A DNA stretch of 60,278 nucleotides from Pseudomonadota bacterium (GCA_021845505.1 JAJZVU010000022.1:1-60278); one strand, 5' to 3'; positions 19,035 through 28,657 are shown, numbered from the stretch's first letter. Made by a program: numbers and translations. The notes: generated by a model not told the origin, from the letters alone.

Positions 19035-20514
19035 GCCCGCGCTGGTCGGCGAGGTCGACCACGACTGCGACCTGCTGGTGCTGGGAGCCGGTCCGGGCGG
19101 CTACTCGGCGGCCTTCCGGGCCGCCGACCTCGGGCTCAAGGTGGTGCTGGTCGAGCGCTACGCGACGCTGGGCGGAGTCTGCCTGAACGTCGGCTGCATT
19201 CCCAGCAAGGCGCTGCTGCACGTCGCCGCGGTCATCGACGAGGCGGCCCATCTGGCCGGCGCCGGGGTGCAGTTCGCCGCGCCCAGCGTCGACCGCCAGC
19301 GCCTGGCCGCGCACAAGGACCAGGTGGTGGCCAAGCTGACCGGCGGGCTGGCCGCGATGGCGCGCTCGCGCAAGGTCACCGTGGTGCGCGGCGACGGGTC
19401 CTTTGTCGACCCCCACCATGTCGAGGTGCGGCTGACCGGCGGCAGCGCCCGCCAGCCGACCGGGCAGGTGCAGCGGGTGCGTTTCAAGCGCGCGATCATC
19501 GCCGCCGGCAGCCAGGCCGTGCGCCTGCCGTTCCTGCCGCAGGACCCGCGCATCGTCGACTCCACCGGGGCGCTGTCGCTGCAGGCGGCGCCGCGCCGCA
19601 TGCTGGTGATCGGCGGCGGGATCATCGGGCTGGAGATGGGCACCGTGTACTCCACGCTGGGAGCGAGCCTGGACGTGGTCGAGATGCTCGACGGCCTGAT
19701 GCCCGGCGCCGACCGCGACCTGGTCAGGGTGTGGCAGAAGTTCAATTCCCGGCGTTTCGACAAGGTGATGCTGGGCACGCGCACCGTCGAGGCGCAGGCT
19801 CGCGACGACGGCATCTGGGTGAAGTTCGAGGGCCAGGCCGCGCCGGCCGAGCCGCAGCGCTACGACCTGGTGCTGCAGGCGGTGGGCCGATCCCCCAACG
19901 GCAAGCGGATCGGCGCCGAACGCGCTGGGGTCGAGGTCGACTCGCGGGGCTTCATCGCGGCCGACCGGCAGTTGCGCACCAACGTGTCCCACATCCACGC
20001 GATCGGCGATGTCAACGGCCAGCCGATGCTGGCGCACAAGGCGGTGCACGAAGGCCATGTCGCTGCCGAGGTCTGCGCCGGCGAACTGCGCGGCGACGAG
20101 GCGCTCGCGCGCAGCAGCTTCGACGCCCGGGTGATCCCGTCGGTGGCGTACACCGACCCCGAAATCGCCTGGGTGGGCCTGGGCGAGGACGAGGCGCGCA
20201 GCCAGGGCATCGAGGTGCGCAAGGCGGTGTTCCCCTGGGCCGCGTCAGGCCGCGCGATCGCCAACGGCCGCGACGAGGGCTTCACCAAGCTGTTGTTCGA
20301 TGCGTCCAGCCACCGCATCGTCGGCGGGGGCATCGTCGGCACCCACGCCGGGGACCTGATCGGCGAGATCGCGCTGGCGATCGAAATGGGGGCCGACGCG
20401 GTGGACATCGGCCGCACGGTGCATCCCCACCCGACGCTCGGCGAGTCGATCGGAATGGCCGCCGAGGTCGCCGAAGGCAGTTGCACCGACCTGCCGCCGC
20501 CGCGCGGGCGCTGA
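18706..20514 (+). CDS. lpdA: Dihydrolipoyl dehydrogenase with N-terminal lipoyl domain (E3 of pyruvate dehydrogenase)
   Basis: A 602-residue flavoprotein that reoxidises dihydrolipoyl groups with NAD. Residues 1-75 form a lipoyl domain (K43) fused by an Ala/Pro linker to a standard E3: FAD-binding VLGAGPGGYSAA, redox disulfide C159/C164 in GGVCLNVGCIPSK, NAD-binding VIGGGIIGLEMG and the catalytic His pair in HPHPTLGES (H573/H575). Lipoyl-E3 fusions are known in pyruvate dehydrogenase clusters of several betaproteobacteria and Neisseria. It follows aceF by 21 bases. A separate E3 without a lipoyl domain sits in the 2-oxoglutarate cluster at 36637. Confidence 0.96.
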   Translation: MARIEVRVPDIGDFKDVEVIELLVKPGDRIEAEQSLITVESDKASMEIPSSAGGVVQALLVKLGDKVSEGTPIVQLEGEQVAAQAAEDGSPAGEPAGERSSAPAPAAAAAPALVGEVDHDCDLLVLGAGPGGYSAAFRAADLGLKVVLVERYATLGGVCLNVGCIPSKALLHVAAVIDEAAHLAGAGVQFAAPSVDRQRLAAHKDQVVAKLTGGLAAMARSRKVTVVRGDGSFVDPHHVEVRLTGGSARQPTGQVQRVRFKRAIIAAGSQAVRLPFLPQDPRIVDSTGALSLQAAPRRMLVIGGGIIGLEMGTVYSTLGASLDVVEMLDGLMPGADRDLVRVWQKFNSRRFDKVMLGTRTVEAQARDDGIWVKFEGQAAPAEPQRYDLVLQAVGRSPNGKRIGAERAGVEVDSRGFIAADRQLRTNVSHIHAIGDVNGQPMLAHKAVHEGHVAAEVCAGELRGDEALARSSFDARVIPSVAYTDPEIAWVGLGEDEARSQGIEVRKAVFPWAASGRAIANGRDEGFTKLLFDASSHRIVGGGIVGTHAGDLIGEIALAIEMGADAVDIGRTVHPHPTLGESIGMAAEVAEGSCTDLPPPRGR

Positions 20515-20523
20515 GGAGGAGTC

Positions 20524-20542
20524 GCCCGGCCGCGGGCCGGGC
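20524..20542. terminator. GC hairpin between convergent lpdA and NlpC/P60 genes
   Basis: GCCCGGCC / GGCCGGGC, an 8-bp perfect stem with a three-base loop, lies in the 33-base gap between the two stop codons. There is no T-tract on either side, so it is a possible weak or factor-assisted terminator rather than a classical intrinsic one. Confidence 0.4.
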
Positions 20543-20547
20543 GCGCG

Positions 20548-21432
20548 TCAGGGCTGCGCCGGCCGCTCGGCGGGCCGTGGCAGCACGGCCCCGGCCATCA
20601 GCGCCGCGGTCGCCGCGGTGGCGTTGGCCGGCACCGCGTCGGAGATCGGCAGCGCCGCGGCCGGCAGCGCATGGGTCGGCGCGGCGTGGCCGTCAGGCGT
20701 TCCGTTCGGCAGGTCGGCGGTGGCCGCCTGTGCCGACGGCAGCAGCTGCGCCGCCGCGCCGCTCAGCAACCGGCGCGCGCCGTCGAAGCGCTGCGCCCAG
20801 TAGGGGCTGTCCAGGCTGGCGACCTGCACGCGTTGTCCCGGGCGCGGGGCGTGCACGAATTCGCCGTTGCCGATGTAGATCCCGACATGGGAGAAGGCGC
20901 GGCGCAAGGTGTTGAAAAACACCAGGTCGCCGGGCCGCAACTGGCTCTCGGCCACCTTCTCGCCCTCGCGGCTTTGCGCGGCGGCGTTGTGGGGCAGCAC
21001 CAGGCCCAGGGTCTCCTGGTAGACCCGGCGCACCAGCCCCGAGCAGTCGAAGCCGCGCGAAGCGTGGTCGCCGCCGTAGCGGTAGCGCACGCCGACGAAG
21101 CTCAGCGCGTTGAGCACCAGTTGCGAGGCTTCGGAGGACACCCGGCGCACCACCCGGCCGCCCTGCCACCAGGGCTGCGCGCCGGCCGGCTCGCCGAGGG
21201 TCGCAGCCTGCGCCGGAGGCCGTGGCGTCTGCTCGGCGCGGCGCAGGATGCTCAGCAACTGGGGATCGGTAGCCACCGGCGCTGCTGCCTGGGCGTCGCC
21301 CGCATGCGGCGCTGCCCAGGCCGTGCCGGCCAGGCAGCCGCAAGCCAGCAGCGCGCCGCCCACGGCAACGCGCAGGCTGAGCGTTCGTGCGGGGCGCGGG
21401 CAAGGCGCGGCGGCGGGTCGTTGTCGGCTCAC
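20548..21432 (-). CDS. Exported NlpC/P60 (C40) peptidoglycan hydrolase
   Basis: About 294 residues if translated from GTG 21432, which places a signal peptide at the N-terminus (LSLRVAVGGALLACGCLAGTAWA). The NlpC/P60 domain has the catalytic Cys130 (FDCSGLVRRVYQ) and His182 (HVGIYIGNGEFVHAP). Such enzymes cut within peptide stems of peptidoglycan in the periplasm. An Ala/Pro-rich C-terminal tail of about 80 residues follows the domain. The start is uncertain because no strong ribosome-binding site is seen and in-frame upstream codons exist up to 21531. It is convergent with lpdA and unrelated in function. Confidence 0.85.
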   Translation of the reverse strand: MSRQRPAAAPCPRPARTLSLRVAVGGALLACGCLAGTAWAAPHAGDAQAAAPVATDPQLLSILRRAEQTPRPPAQAATLGEPAGAQPWWQGGRVVRRVSSEASQLVLNALSFVGVRYRYGGDHASRGFDCSGLVRRVYQETLGLVLPHNAAAQSREGEKVAESQLRPGDLVFFNTLRRAFSHVGIYIGNGEFVHAPRPGQRVQVASLDSPYWAQRFDGARRLLSGAAAQLLPSAQAATADLPNGTPDGHAAPTHALPAAALPISDAVPANATAATAALMAGAVLPRPAERPAQP

Positions 21433-21593
21433 CCGGACAATGTAACGGCCGCCGGTGCGGCAGGTCAACCTCGGGAACCGGCGGCGCGCACCGAGCCTGG
21501 CGCGGGTGCGCGGCCGCTGCGGGGCTTGCACAGCCTGCTAGAGTAGTCGAGCGGCGCGCCGCATCGAAGGACGATCGCTCAAGGAGACGCACC

Positions 21594-22571
<978 letters not shown>

Positions 22572-22592
22572 GGGCTCCCGGCGCCAGGCTGC

Positions 22593-22620
22593 GCCGGGCC
22601 CTGCCCCGGGCAGGCCCGGC
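22593..22620 (+). other. Strong GC-rich hairpin between acuI and prpE
   Basis: GCCGGGCCCTGCCC (22593-22606) pairs with GGGCAGGCCCGGC (22608-22620) with one bulged base. No T-tract follows, so it is not a standard terminator; it may stabilise the acuI transcript end or partly separate acuI from prpE. The rest of this 136-base gap contains a direct repeat of GTCAGGC but no convincing promoter. Confidence 0.4.
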
Positions 22621-22707
22621 GGGCGGCCGGGCCCGAGCGGCCGGTCAGGCTGTTGTCAGGCCAGGTGTCTACGGTCGGGGCGAAAAGGCCCAACCAAGGA
22701 GACAAGC

Positions 22708-24606
22708 ATGGCCAGTTACCGTGAGTACTACCGGCGTTCGGTCGAGCAGCCGGAGGCGTTCTGGGCCGAGAAGGCGGCGCTGATCGATTGGCACCGGCCT
22801 TTCGACCAGGTGCTCGACTCCAGTCGCAAGCCCTTTTCGGCGTGGTTCCGCGGCGGCCTGACCAACCTGTGCCACAACGCGGTCGACCGCCACCTGGCGC
22901 AGCGCGCGCAACAGCCGGCGCTGGTGTGGGAGTCCACCGAGGTCGAGCGCAGCCGCAGCTACACCTATGCCGAACTGCACCGCGAGGTGCAGCGCATGGC
23001 GGCGATCCTGCAGCGCCATGGCGTGGGCCAGGGCGACCGCGTGCTGCTGTACATGCCCATGATTCCCGAGGCGGTGTTCGGCATGCTGGCCTGCGCGCGC
23101 ATCGGCGCCATCCACTCGGTGGTGTTCGGGGGCTTCGCCGCGGTCAGCCTGGCGACCCGTATCGACGATGCCGCGCCCAAGCTGATCCTCAGCAGCGACG
23201 CGGGCTCGCGAGCCGGCCGCGTGGTGCCCTACAAGCCTCTGCTGGACGAAGCGATCGGACGCGCCTCGCACAAGCCCCGGGCGGTGCTGATGGTCGACCG
23301 CGGCCTCCACCCCTTCGATCCGGTGGCCGGGCGGGACCTGGACTACGCCGCCGAGTGCGCCGCCGTCGGGCAGCCGCAGGTGCCATGCACCTGGGTCGAC
23401 GCGACCCACCCCAGCTACATCCTCTACACCTCGGGGACGACCGGGCGGCCCAAGGGTGTGCAGCGCGACACCGGGGGCTACGCGGTGGCGCTTTCCACCT
23501 CGATGCAGGACATCTATTGCTGCCGACCGGGCGCCACCTACTTCTGCGGCAGCGACATCGGCTGGGTCGTCGGCCACAGCTACATCGTCTACGGACCGCT
23601 GATCCACGGCATGACCACGGTGCTGTACGAGGGCACGCCGGTGCGTCCGGATGCCGGAATCCTGTGGCGCCTGGCCGAGCGCCACCGGGCGCAGGTGATG
23701 TTCACGTCGCCGACGGCGATCCGGGTGCTCAAGAAGTTCGATCCCGCGCTGATGCGCTCCTGCGACCTGTCGTCGCTGGAGCGGCTGTTCCTGGCCGGCG
23801 AGCCGCTGGACGAGCCGACCGCCGAGTGGATTTCCTCCACGCTGGGCAAGCCGGTGGTCGACAACTACTGGCAGACCGAAACCGGCTGGCCGATCCTCAG
23901 CATCGCCGGCGGGGTCGAGGCCCTGCCGCCCAAGCCCGGCTCGCCCGGAGTGGCGATGCCGGGCTACAAGGTCAGCATCCTCGACGAGGCCAGCGGCCAG
24001 CCTCTGCCGGCCGGGAAGAAGGGCGTGCTGGCCATCGACTGGCCGCTGCCGCCGGGGTGCATGCAGACGGTGTGGGGCGACGACCAGCGTTTTGTCGACA
24101 CCTACTGGTCGAATTTCCCGTCCCGCCAGGTGTATTCGACCTTCGACTGGGGGGTGGCCGACGAGCAGGGCTATGTCACCATCCTCGGGCGTACCGACGA
24201 CGTCATCAATGTCGCCGGCCACCGGCTGGGCACGCGGGAGATCGAGGAGAGCATCTCCAGCCACGCCGCGGTGGCCGAGGTCGCGGTGGTCGGCGCTGCC
24301 GATGCCCTCAAGGGGCAGCAGGCCATGGCCTTCGTCGTCCCCCGCGATGCCTCCCGCGTGGCCGACGCCGCGGGCCGCGAGGCCCTCTCCGGGGAAATCA
24401 TGCAGACCGTGCAGACCCAGCTCGGCGCGGTGGCGCGCCCGGCGCGGGTGCTGTTCGTCGGCATGCTGCCCAAGACCCGTTCGGGCAAGCTGCTGCGGCG
24501 CTCGATCCAGGCGCTGTGCGAGCAACGCCCGACAGGCGACCTGACGACCCTGGAGGACCCGGCGGCGCTCGAGCAGATCCGCGCCGCGCTGGCCGAACAG
24601 CCCTGA
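22708..24606 (+). CDS. prpE: Propionate--CoA ligase
   Basis: A 632-residue acyl-CoA synthetase of the acetyl-CoA synthetase (ANL) family that activates propionate through an acyl-AMP. The P-loop-like YILYTSGTTGRPKGV motif is near residue 245; the DNYWQTETGWP motif and the C-terminal catalytic lysine K594 (TRSGKLLRR, also the usual acetylation site) are present. The N-terminal SYREYYRRSVEQPEAFW is typical of PrpE rather than Acs. AAGGAG precedes ATG 22708. It lies downstream of the AcuI-like gene and is followed by a strong terminator. Acetate could be a secondary substrate. Confidence 0.88.
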   Translation: MASYREYYRRSVEQPEAFWAEKAALIDWHRPFDQVLDSSRKPFSAWFRGGLTNLCHNAVDRHLAQRAQQPALVWESTEVERSRSYTYAELHREVQRMAAILQRHGVGQGDRVLLYMPMIPEAVFGMLACARIGAIHSVVFGGFAAVSLATRIDDAAPKLILSSDAGSRAGRVVPYKPLLDEAIGRASHKPRAVLMVDRGLHPFDPVAGRDLDYAAECAAVGQPQVPCTWVDATHPSYILYTSGTTGRPKGVQRDTGGYAVALSTSMQDIYCCRPGATYFCGSDIGWVVGHSYIVYGPLIHGMTTVLYEGTPVRPDAGILWRLAERHRAQVMFTSPTAIRVLKKFDPALMRSCDLSSLERLFLAGEPLDEPTAEWISSTLGKPVVDNYWQTETGWPILSIAGGVEALPPKPGSPGVAMPGYKVSILDEASGQPLPAGKKGVLAIDWPLPPGCMQTVWGDDQRFVDTYWSNFPSRQVYSTFDWGVADEQGYVTILGRTDDVINVAGHRLGTREIEESISSHAAVAEVAVVGAADALKGQQAMAFVVPRDASRVADAAGREALSGEIMQTVQTQLGAVARPARVLFVGMLPKTRSGKLLRRSIQALCEQRPTGDLTTLEDPAALEQIRAALAEQP

Positions 24607-24620
24607 GGGCGCGCTCCCCG

Positions 24621-24667
24621 GGGCCACGCCCCCGCCCGGCGATGGCCGCGCGGGGGCGTGGCCCTTT
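24621..24667 (+). terminator. Intrinsic terminator after prpE
   Basis: A perfect 13-bp stem, GGGCCACGCCCCC (24621-24633) with GGGGGCGTGGCCC (24652-24664), loop of 18 bases, followed by TTT. It closes the acuI/prpE unit before the sox regulator region. The T-tract is short but the stem is very stable. Confidence 0.75.
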
Positions 24668-24773
24668 GCGCCTGGCCGCCGCGCGTTGCTGCGCCCGCAG
24701 CTTCGACGCTGCCCGGCCTGCGGTTTTCCCGGCTTCCGACAGCCTGTTAGGGAAAGCCACTATCGGTAAGGAC

Positions 24774-24801
24774 TGGACGAGTGGGCACGGATCCCTACAA
24801 T
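24774..24801 (+). promoter_or_regulatory. Candidate promoter of the arsR-sox transcript
   Basis: TGGACG (24774-24779), a 16-base spacer, then TACAAT (24796-24801). The -10 box matches five of six and the -35 box four of six consensus positions. The predicted transcription start, near 24808, falls inside the palindrome at 24804-24823, so a regulator bound there would block initiation. It is 48 bases upstream of the arsR ATG. Confidence 0.5.
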
Positions 24802-24803
24802 TC

Positions 24804-24823
24804 ATAAGCCTTTGCTTATAAGC
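24804..24823 (+). promoter_or_regulatory. Palindromic putative operator for the ArsR-family regulator
   Basis: ATAAGC (24804-24809), four bases, GCTTAT (24814-24819) is a perfect inverted repeat; it overlaps a second perfect palindrome GCTTATAAGC (24814-24823). The ATAAGC half-site thus occurs twice in direct and once in inverted orientation, immediately downstream of the -10 box. AT-rich palindromes at the start point are typical ArsR/SmtB-family operators. That the adjacent ArsR protein binds here is an inference from position. Confidence 0.55.
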
Positions 24824-24848
24824 GGATTCGTCGATTTACCCCTTCCCG

Positions 24849-25238
24849 ATGTCACGCCCACCTCCGTCCTCCCGATTGCTAGGCGATGCCTCCGACGAAC
24901 AGGCGGCCGAGCGGGTGTTCGATTCGGCTGCCGAGTTGTTCGGGGTGCTGGCCACCGCACTGCGGCTGCGCATCCTCAACGCCATCTGCACCGAGGAGCG
25001 CAGCGTCGGGGACATCATGGCCGCGGTGGAATCCACCCAGCCCAATGTGTCGCAGCACCTGAAGGTGCTGTATCAGGCGGGGATCGTCGCCAAGCGGCGG
25101 GTGGGCAACCAGGTGTATTACAGGGTGCAGAGCGAGAAGGCGGTCCAGCTGTGCCGGACCGTGTGCACCCAGATCGCAATCGAACTGGACGATCCGGATT
25201 CGGTTTCGCAGTCGCAGCGCCTCGCCCGGCGCATCTAG
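24849..25238 (+). CDS. soxR: ArsR-family regulator of the sox genes (SoxR/SqrR-like)
   Basis: A 129-residue winged-helix regulator. The recognition helix region is STQPNVSQHLKVLYQAG (about residues 62-78). There is no CxC metal motif in the recognition helix; instead Cys47 (LNAICTEE, end of an early helix) and Cys102/Cys106 (LCRTVC, near the C-terminal helix) resemble the cysteine spacing of the SqrR/BigR persulfide-sensing group. It lies 29 bases before soxC on the same strand, so it is probably co-transcribed and autoregulated through the palindrome at 24804. Expected role: repressor released when reduced sulfur compounds generate persulfides. The name follows sox-linked ArsR regulators in other bacteria, not the redox SoxR. 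Confidence 0.8.
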   Translation: MSRPPPSSRLLGDASDEQAAERVFDSAAELFGVLATALRLRILNAICTEERSVGDIMAAVESTQPNVSQHLKVLYQAGIVAKRRVGNQVYYRVQSEKAVQLCRTVCTQIAIELDDPDSVSQSQRLARRI

Positions 25239-25267
25239 GGATCCATAGCCAACCAGCGAGTACCAGG

Positions 25268-26635
25268 ATGAGTGATTACAGCAACAAGCGAGGCCGCTTG
25301 CGGCCCGCGCCGGAGAATTTCCTGACGGCCGAGCAAATCCAGCAGGTGCAGTCCGGTCGGCGCGATTTCCTGCGGCGAACCTTCGCCAGCGCCAGCGCGG
25401 CGATGCTGGCCACCGGGGCGGCCAATGCCTACGCCGACGAGTCGGTGGCCAAGGACGAGAAGTACATATTGAACAAGCCGGTGTGGGGCACGACCCTGGG
25501 CCGGCCGGTCAGCGAACCGCCTTACGGCATGCCCTCGAAGTACGAGGCGAACCTGGTGCGGCGGATGAGCCCGGGGCTGTCGGCGGTGAGCCAGGCGAAC
25601 GTGGCCTTCGCGCCGCTGCAGGGCATGTTCGGCATCATCACCCCGTCGGGGCTGCATTTCAACCGGTCGCACCAAGGCTGGTACGACATGGACCCCAGCC
25701 AGTTCAGGCTGATGGTGATGGGCCAGGGCAACCTGGTGCGCCATCCCAAGGTCTACAGCGTCGGCGACATCATGCGCATGCAGCCGGTGTCTCGCATCCA
25801 CTTCATCGAGTGCGGCGCCAACACCGCGATGGAGTGGGGCAACGTTTCGGTGCCGACCGTGCAATACACCCACGGCATGGTGTCGTGCAGCGAGTTCACC
25901 GGGGTGCCTCTGCTGCACCTGCTGCAGGATTGCGGAGCCAACCTCGACGGCGTCCGCTTCGTGATGGCCGAAGGCGCCGACGGAGCGCACGAAAACCGCA
26001 CCATCCCGATCTCCCTCGTGCTGTCCGGGGAGGTGCTCGTGGCCTATGGCCAGAACGGCGAAATGCTGCGCCCCGAGAACGGCTACCCGCTGCGGCTGAT
26101 CGTGCCGGGGGTCGAGGGCGTGTCCAACATCAAGTACCTGCGGCGCATCAAGCTGGGCACCGAGCCCTTCGGCACCAAGGACGAGGTGCTGAACTACGTC
26201 GACCTGATGCCCGATGGCAAGCTGCGCCAGTACACCTCGCTGATGGAGTGCAAGTCGGTCATCACCTCGCCGTCGGGCGGACAGGTGCTGCTCGACAAGG
26301 GCCTGTACAACGTGACGGGAATCGCCTGGTCGGGGCGCGGGCGCATCAAGCGGGTCGACGTGTCCTTCGACGGCGGGGTCAACTGGCACCGCGCACGCCT
26401 GGAGGAGCCGGTGCAGAACAAGGCGCTGGCCCGGTTCAACATCCCCTGGGTGTGGAACGGCAAGAGCGCCTTCCTGCAAAGCCGCGCGGTCGACGAAACC
26501 GGCTTCGTGCAGCCGACGCTGCAGCAGCTGGTCAAGGTGCGCGGCCTGCGCTCGATCTACCACAACAACGCGATTCAAACCTGGCAAGTCGAAGAAACTG
26601 GAGATGTCCGCAATGTCGAACTCGCGCATTCCTAA
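25268..26635 (+). CDS. soxC: SoxC, molybdenum subunit of sulfane dehydrogenase
   Basis: A 455-residue molybdoprotein of the sulfite oxidase family. With SoxD it oxidises the outer sulfane sulfur bound to SoxY in the periplasm. A twin-arginine signal (RRDFLRRTF, around residues 34-42, ending ANAYA) indicates folded export. The cofactor-ligating Cys is probably C182 in HFIECGANTAMEW; the C-terminal dimerisation domain includes VSFDGGVNWHRA. No heme motif is present, as expected since SoxD carries the hemes. AGGATG places the ATG at 25268, and its 3' end overlaps soxD. Presence of SoxCD implies thiosulfate can be taken fully to sulfate. Confidence 0.95.
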   Translation: MSDYSNKRGRLRPAPENFLTAEQIQQVQSGRRDFLRRTFASASAAMLATGAANAYADESVAKDEKYILNKPVWGTTLGRPVSEPPYGMPSKYEANLVRRMSPGLSAVSQANVAFAPLQGMFGIITPSGLHFNRSHQGWYDMDPSQFRLMVMGQGNLVRHPKVYSVGDIMRMQPVSRIHFIECGANTAMEWGNVSVPTVQYTHGMVSCSEFTGVPLLHLLQDCGANLDGVRFVMAEGADGAHENRTIPISLVLSGEVLVAYGQNGEMLRPENGYPLRLIVPGVEGVSNIKYLRRIKLGTEPFGTKDEVLNYVDLMPDGKLRQYTSLMECKSVITSPSGGQVLLDKGLYNVTGIAWSGRGRIKRVDVSFDGGVNWHRARLEEPVQNKALARFNIPWVWNGKSAFLQSRAVDETGFVQPTLQQLVKVRGLRSIYHNNAIQTWQVEETGDVRNVELAHS

Positions 26636-27716
26636 GGCCGCGCTGGCGGCAGCGCTCGCCGCAGTCGTGACGACTGCGTGGGGCGCGAACCCGGGCGCCT
26701 CGCTGGGGCGACCGGCGAACCCGGCGGAAATCAAGGCCTGGAACATCGACGTGCGGCCCGATTTCCGCGGCCTGCCGCAGGGCCAGGGCACGGTGGCCGA
26801 GGGCACCAAGCTGTGGGAGGCCAAATGCGCCTCCTGCCATGGCGACTTCGCCGACTCCAATTCGGTGTATCCCCCGCTGGTGGGCGGCTTCCAGGCCACC
26901 AAGCAGGAGATGAAGACCGGCATCGTGACCCAGTTGGCCACGTCGTCGAACGTCAACGGCACGTCGCTGGAGAGGCTGTCGACCCTGTCGACGCTGTTCG
27001 ACTACATCCATCGCGCGATGCCGTGGAACGCGCCCGACACGCTGAGCTGGAACGACACCTACGCGCTGGTCGACTACCTGTTGAACCTCGCGAACATCGT
27101 CCCGAGCAACTACGTTCTCACCCGTCAGAACGTGCAACAGGTGCAGGACATCCTGCCCAACCGCAACGACATGACGTGGAACCAGGGCATGTGGCCCGGC
27201 GGCAAGCAGGTGCTCAAGTCGGGCAAGGTGCTGGGCAACGGGGGTATTCCCGATACGCACAATACCGAGTGCATGAAAGACTGTGCACCCAAGCCCGCGG
27301 TGGCGAGTTCCATCCCCGCGTACGCGATGAACACCTGGGGCAACCTGCAGGACCAGATGCGGCCCTGGGGGCCGGTCCGGGGGCAGCTGACCCTGACCGC
27401 GGAGGAGCTGAAGAAGGACCGCCAGGCCAAGCAGGCCGCGGCTCCCAGCGGTGCCGATGCCAAGGTGGTGTCCCTCCTCAAGGCGCATGGATGCATCGCC
27501 TGCCACAGCATGGGGGACACCAAACTCGTGGGGCCAGGCTATGCCGAGGTGGCGAAGAAGTATGCCGGCAAGAAGGACATGGTCGCGGAACTGACCAAGC
27601 GCATCATCCACGGCGGTTCTGGTACATGGGGCAGTATACCGATGCCACCCCAGAGTATCAGCGAGGGTGATGCCACGATGATCGCGACCTGGCTGGTCGA
27701 TGGAGCCAAGCAGTAG
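26613..27716 (+). CDS. soxD: SoxD, diheme cytochrome c subunit of sulfane dehydrogenase
   Basis: About 367 residues with a Sec signal peptide (IPKAALAAALAAVVTTAWG). Two c-type heme motifs are visible: CASCH at residues 72-76 and CIACH at 294-298. It accepts electrons from SoxC and passes them to the respiratory chain. I use ATG 26613, nine bases after GGAG; an ATG at 26604 directly abuts that site. Either start lies inside the end of soxC, so the two are translationally coupled. A 98-base gap to soxY follows, without a clear promoter or terminator. Confidence 0.95.
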   Translation: MSNSRIPKAALAAALAAVVTTAWGANPGASLGRPANPAEIKAWNIDVRPDFRGLPQGQGTVAEGTKLWEAKCASCHGDFADSNSVYPPLVGGFQATKQEMKTGIVTQLATSSNVNGTSLERLSTLSTLFDYIHRAMPWNAPDTLSWNDTYALVDYLLNLANIVPSNYVLTRQNVQQVQDILPNRNDMTWNQGMWPGGKQVLKSGKVLGNGGIPDTHNTECMKDCAPKPAVASSIPAYAMNTWGNLQDQMRPWGPVRGQLTLTAEELKKDRQAKQAAAPSGADAKVVSLLKAHGCIACHSMGDTKLVGPGYAEVAKKYAGKKDMVAELTKRIIHGGSGTWGSIPMPPQSISEGDATMIATWLVDGAKQ

Positions 27717-27814
27717 ACACGACGCAGTACCCGAACCGCAGTTTCCCAAGCGACAGGCGCGGGCCGCTCGCGTTGCGCGCAATTCGATTTTTCTCAGTGA
27801 GGAGTTCCGACAAA

Positions 27815-28288
27815 ATGAATCATTCTCGTCGTCAGGTCATGCAGATCGGCGCCGGTGCCGCCGTCGCGGGACTGGCCGTCACGGCCGGTCTGCTTCCCGA
27901 AGTGGCGCAGGCCGCCAACCCTCCCGGGTGGAGCGAGTCCCTGTTCTCGGCCAAGTCGCTCGATGCGGTGGCCAAGGACATGGGCCTGACTCCGACCGCC
28001 AGCAGCGAGGTGTCGATCATCGGCCCCGATATCGCCGAGAACGGCGCGGTGGTGCCGGTGGGCATCCGCGCCAGCGCGTCGGGAGTCACCATGGTCGGCA
28101 TCGTCGTGGCCGACAACCCCAACGCGCTGGCCGCGGTGTTCCATCTGAAGAACGGCGCGGTGCCCAGCGTGGCCACGCGCATCAAGATGGCCAAGACCTC
28201 CGATGTCTACGCGGTCGCGCAGGTCGGCGACAAGCTGCTGTACAGCAAGAAGCAGATCAAGGTCACGCTGGGCGGGTGCGGCGGCTGA
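27815..28288 (+). CDS. soxY: SoxY, sulfur-carrier subunit of SoxYZ
   Basis: A 157-residue protein with a twin-arginine signal (SRRQVMQIGAGAAVAG) and the defining C-terminal swinging arm ending GGCGG, whose Cys155 carries the sulfur intermediates through the cycle. ATG 27815 follows GAGGAG by about ten bases. SoxZ has no signal and would be co-exported as the SoxYZ heterodimer. The length and C-terminus are typical. Confidence 0.97.
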   Translation: MNHSRRQVMQIGAGAAVAGLAVTAGLLPEVAQAANPPGWSESLFSAKSLDAVAKDMGLTPTASSEVSIIGPDIAENGAVVPVGIRASASGVTMVGIVVADNPNALAAVFHLKNGAVPSVATRIKMAKTSDVYAVAQVGDKLLYSKKQIKVTLGGCGG

Positions 28289-28342
28289 TATCCATCGGCC
28301 CGACACGATCCGAACCGCACCGAATATTCACTGGAGTTTGAA

Positions 28343-28657
28343 ATGCCCAATCCGATGCGCATGCGCGCGAACCTGCAAGGCGACACCGTCGTCGTCCGCG
28401 TCCTCATCAGCCACCCCGAGGACACCGGCCTGCTCAAGGGCCCGGACGGCAAGATCATCCCCGCCCACTTCATCCAGACCGTGGTGTGCAAGCACGGCGA
28501 CACCGAGGTGATGAACTGCGACTGGGGCATCGCCATTTCGAAGAACCCGTTCCTGGAGTTCAGCTTCAAGGGCGGCAAGGCCGGGGACAAGGTTTCGGTG
28601 ACCTGGCTGGACAACAAGGGTGCGACCCAGACCGGCACCACCACCGTGCAGTCCTGA
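28343..28657 (+). CDS. soxZ: SoxZ, partner subunit of SoxYZ
   Basis: A 104-residue immunoglobulin-fold protein starting MPNPMRMRAN. It lacks a signal peptide, as usual, and is expected to ride into the periplasm with SoxY through the Tat pathway. Typical SoxZ elements are VRVLISHPEDTG and HFIQTVVC near residue 50. GGAG lies upstream of ATG 28343. It follows soxY by 54 bases and precedes soxA by 66. Confidence 0.96.
   Translation: MPNPMRMRANLQGDTVVVRVLISHPEDTGLLKGPDGKIIPAHFIQTVVCKHGDTEVMNCDWGIAISKNPFLEFSFKGGKAGDKVSVTWLDNKGATQTGTTTVQS

Noticed and set aside
21387-21593. An N-terminal extension of about 69 residues on the AcuI-like protein
   Set aside because: The extension is Arg/Gly-rich with no family match, and a good AAGGAG precedes ATG 21594.
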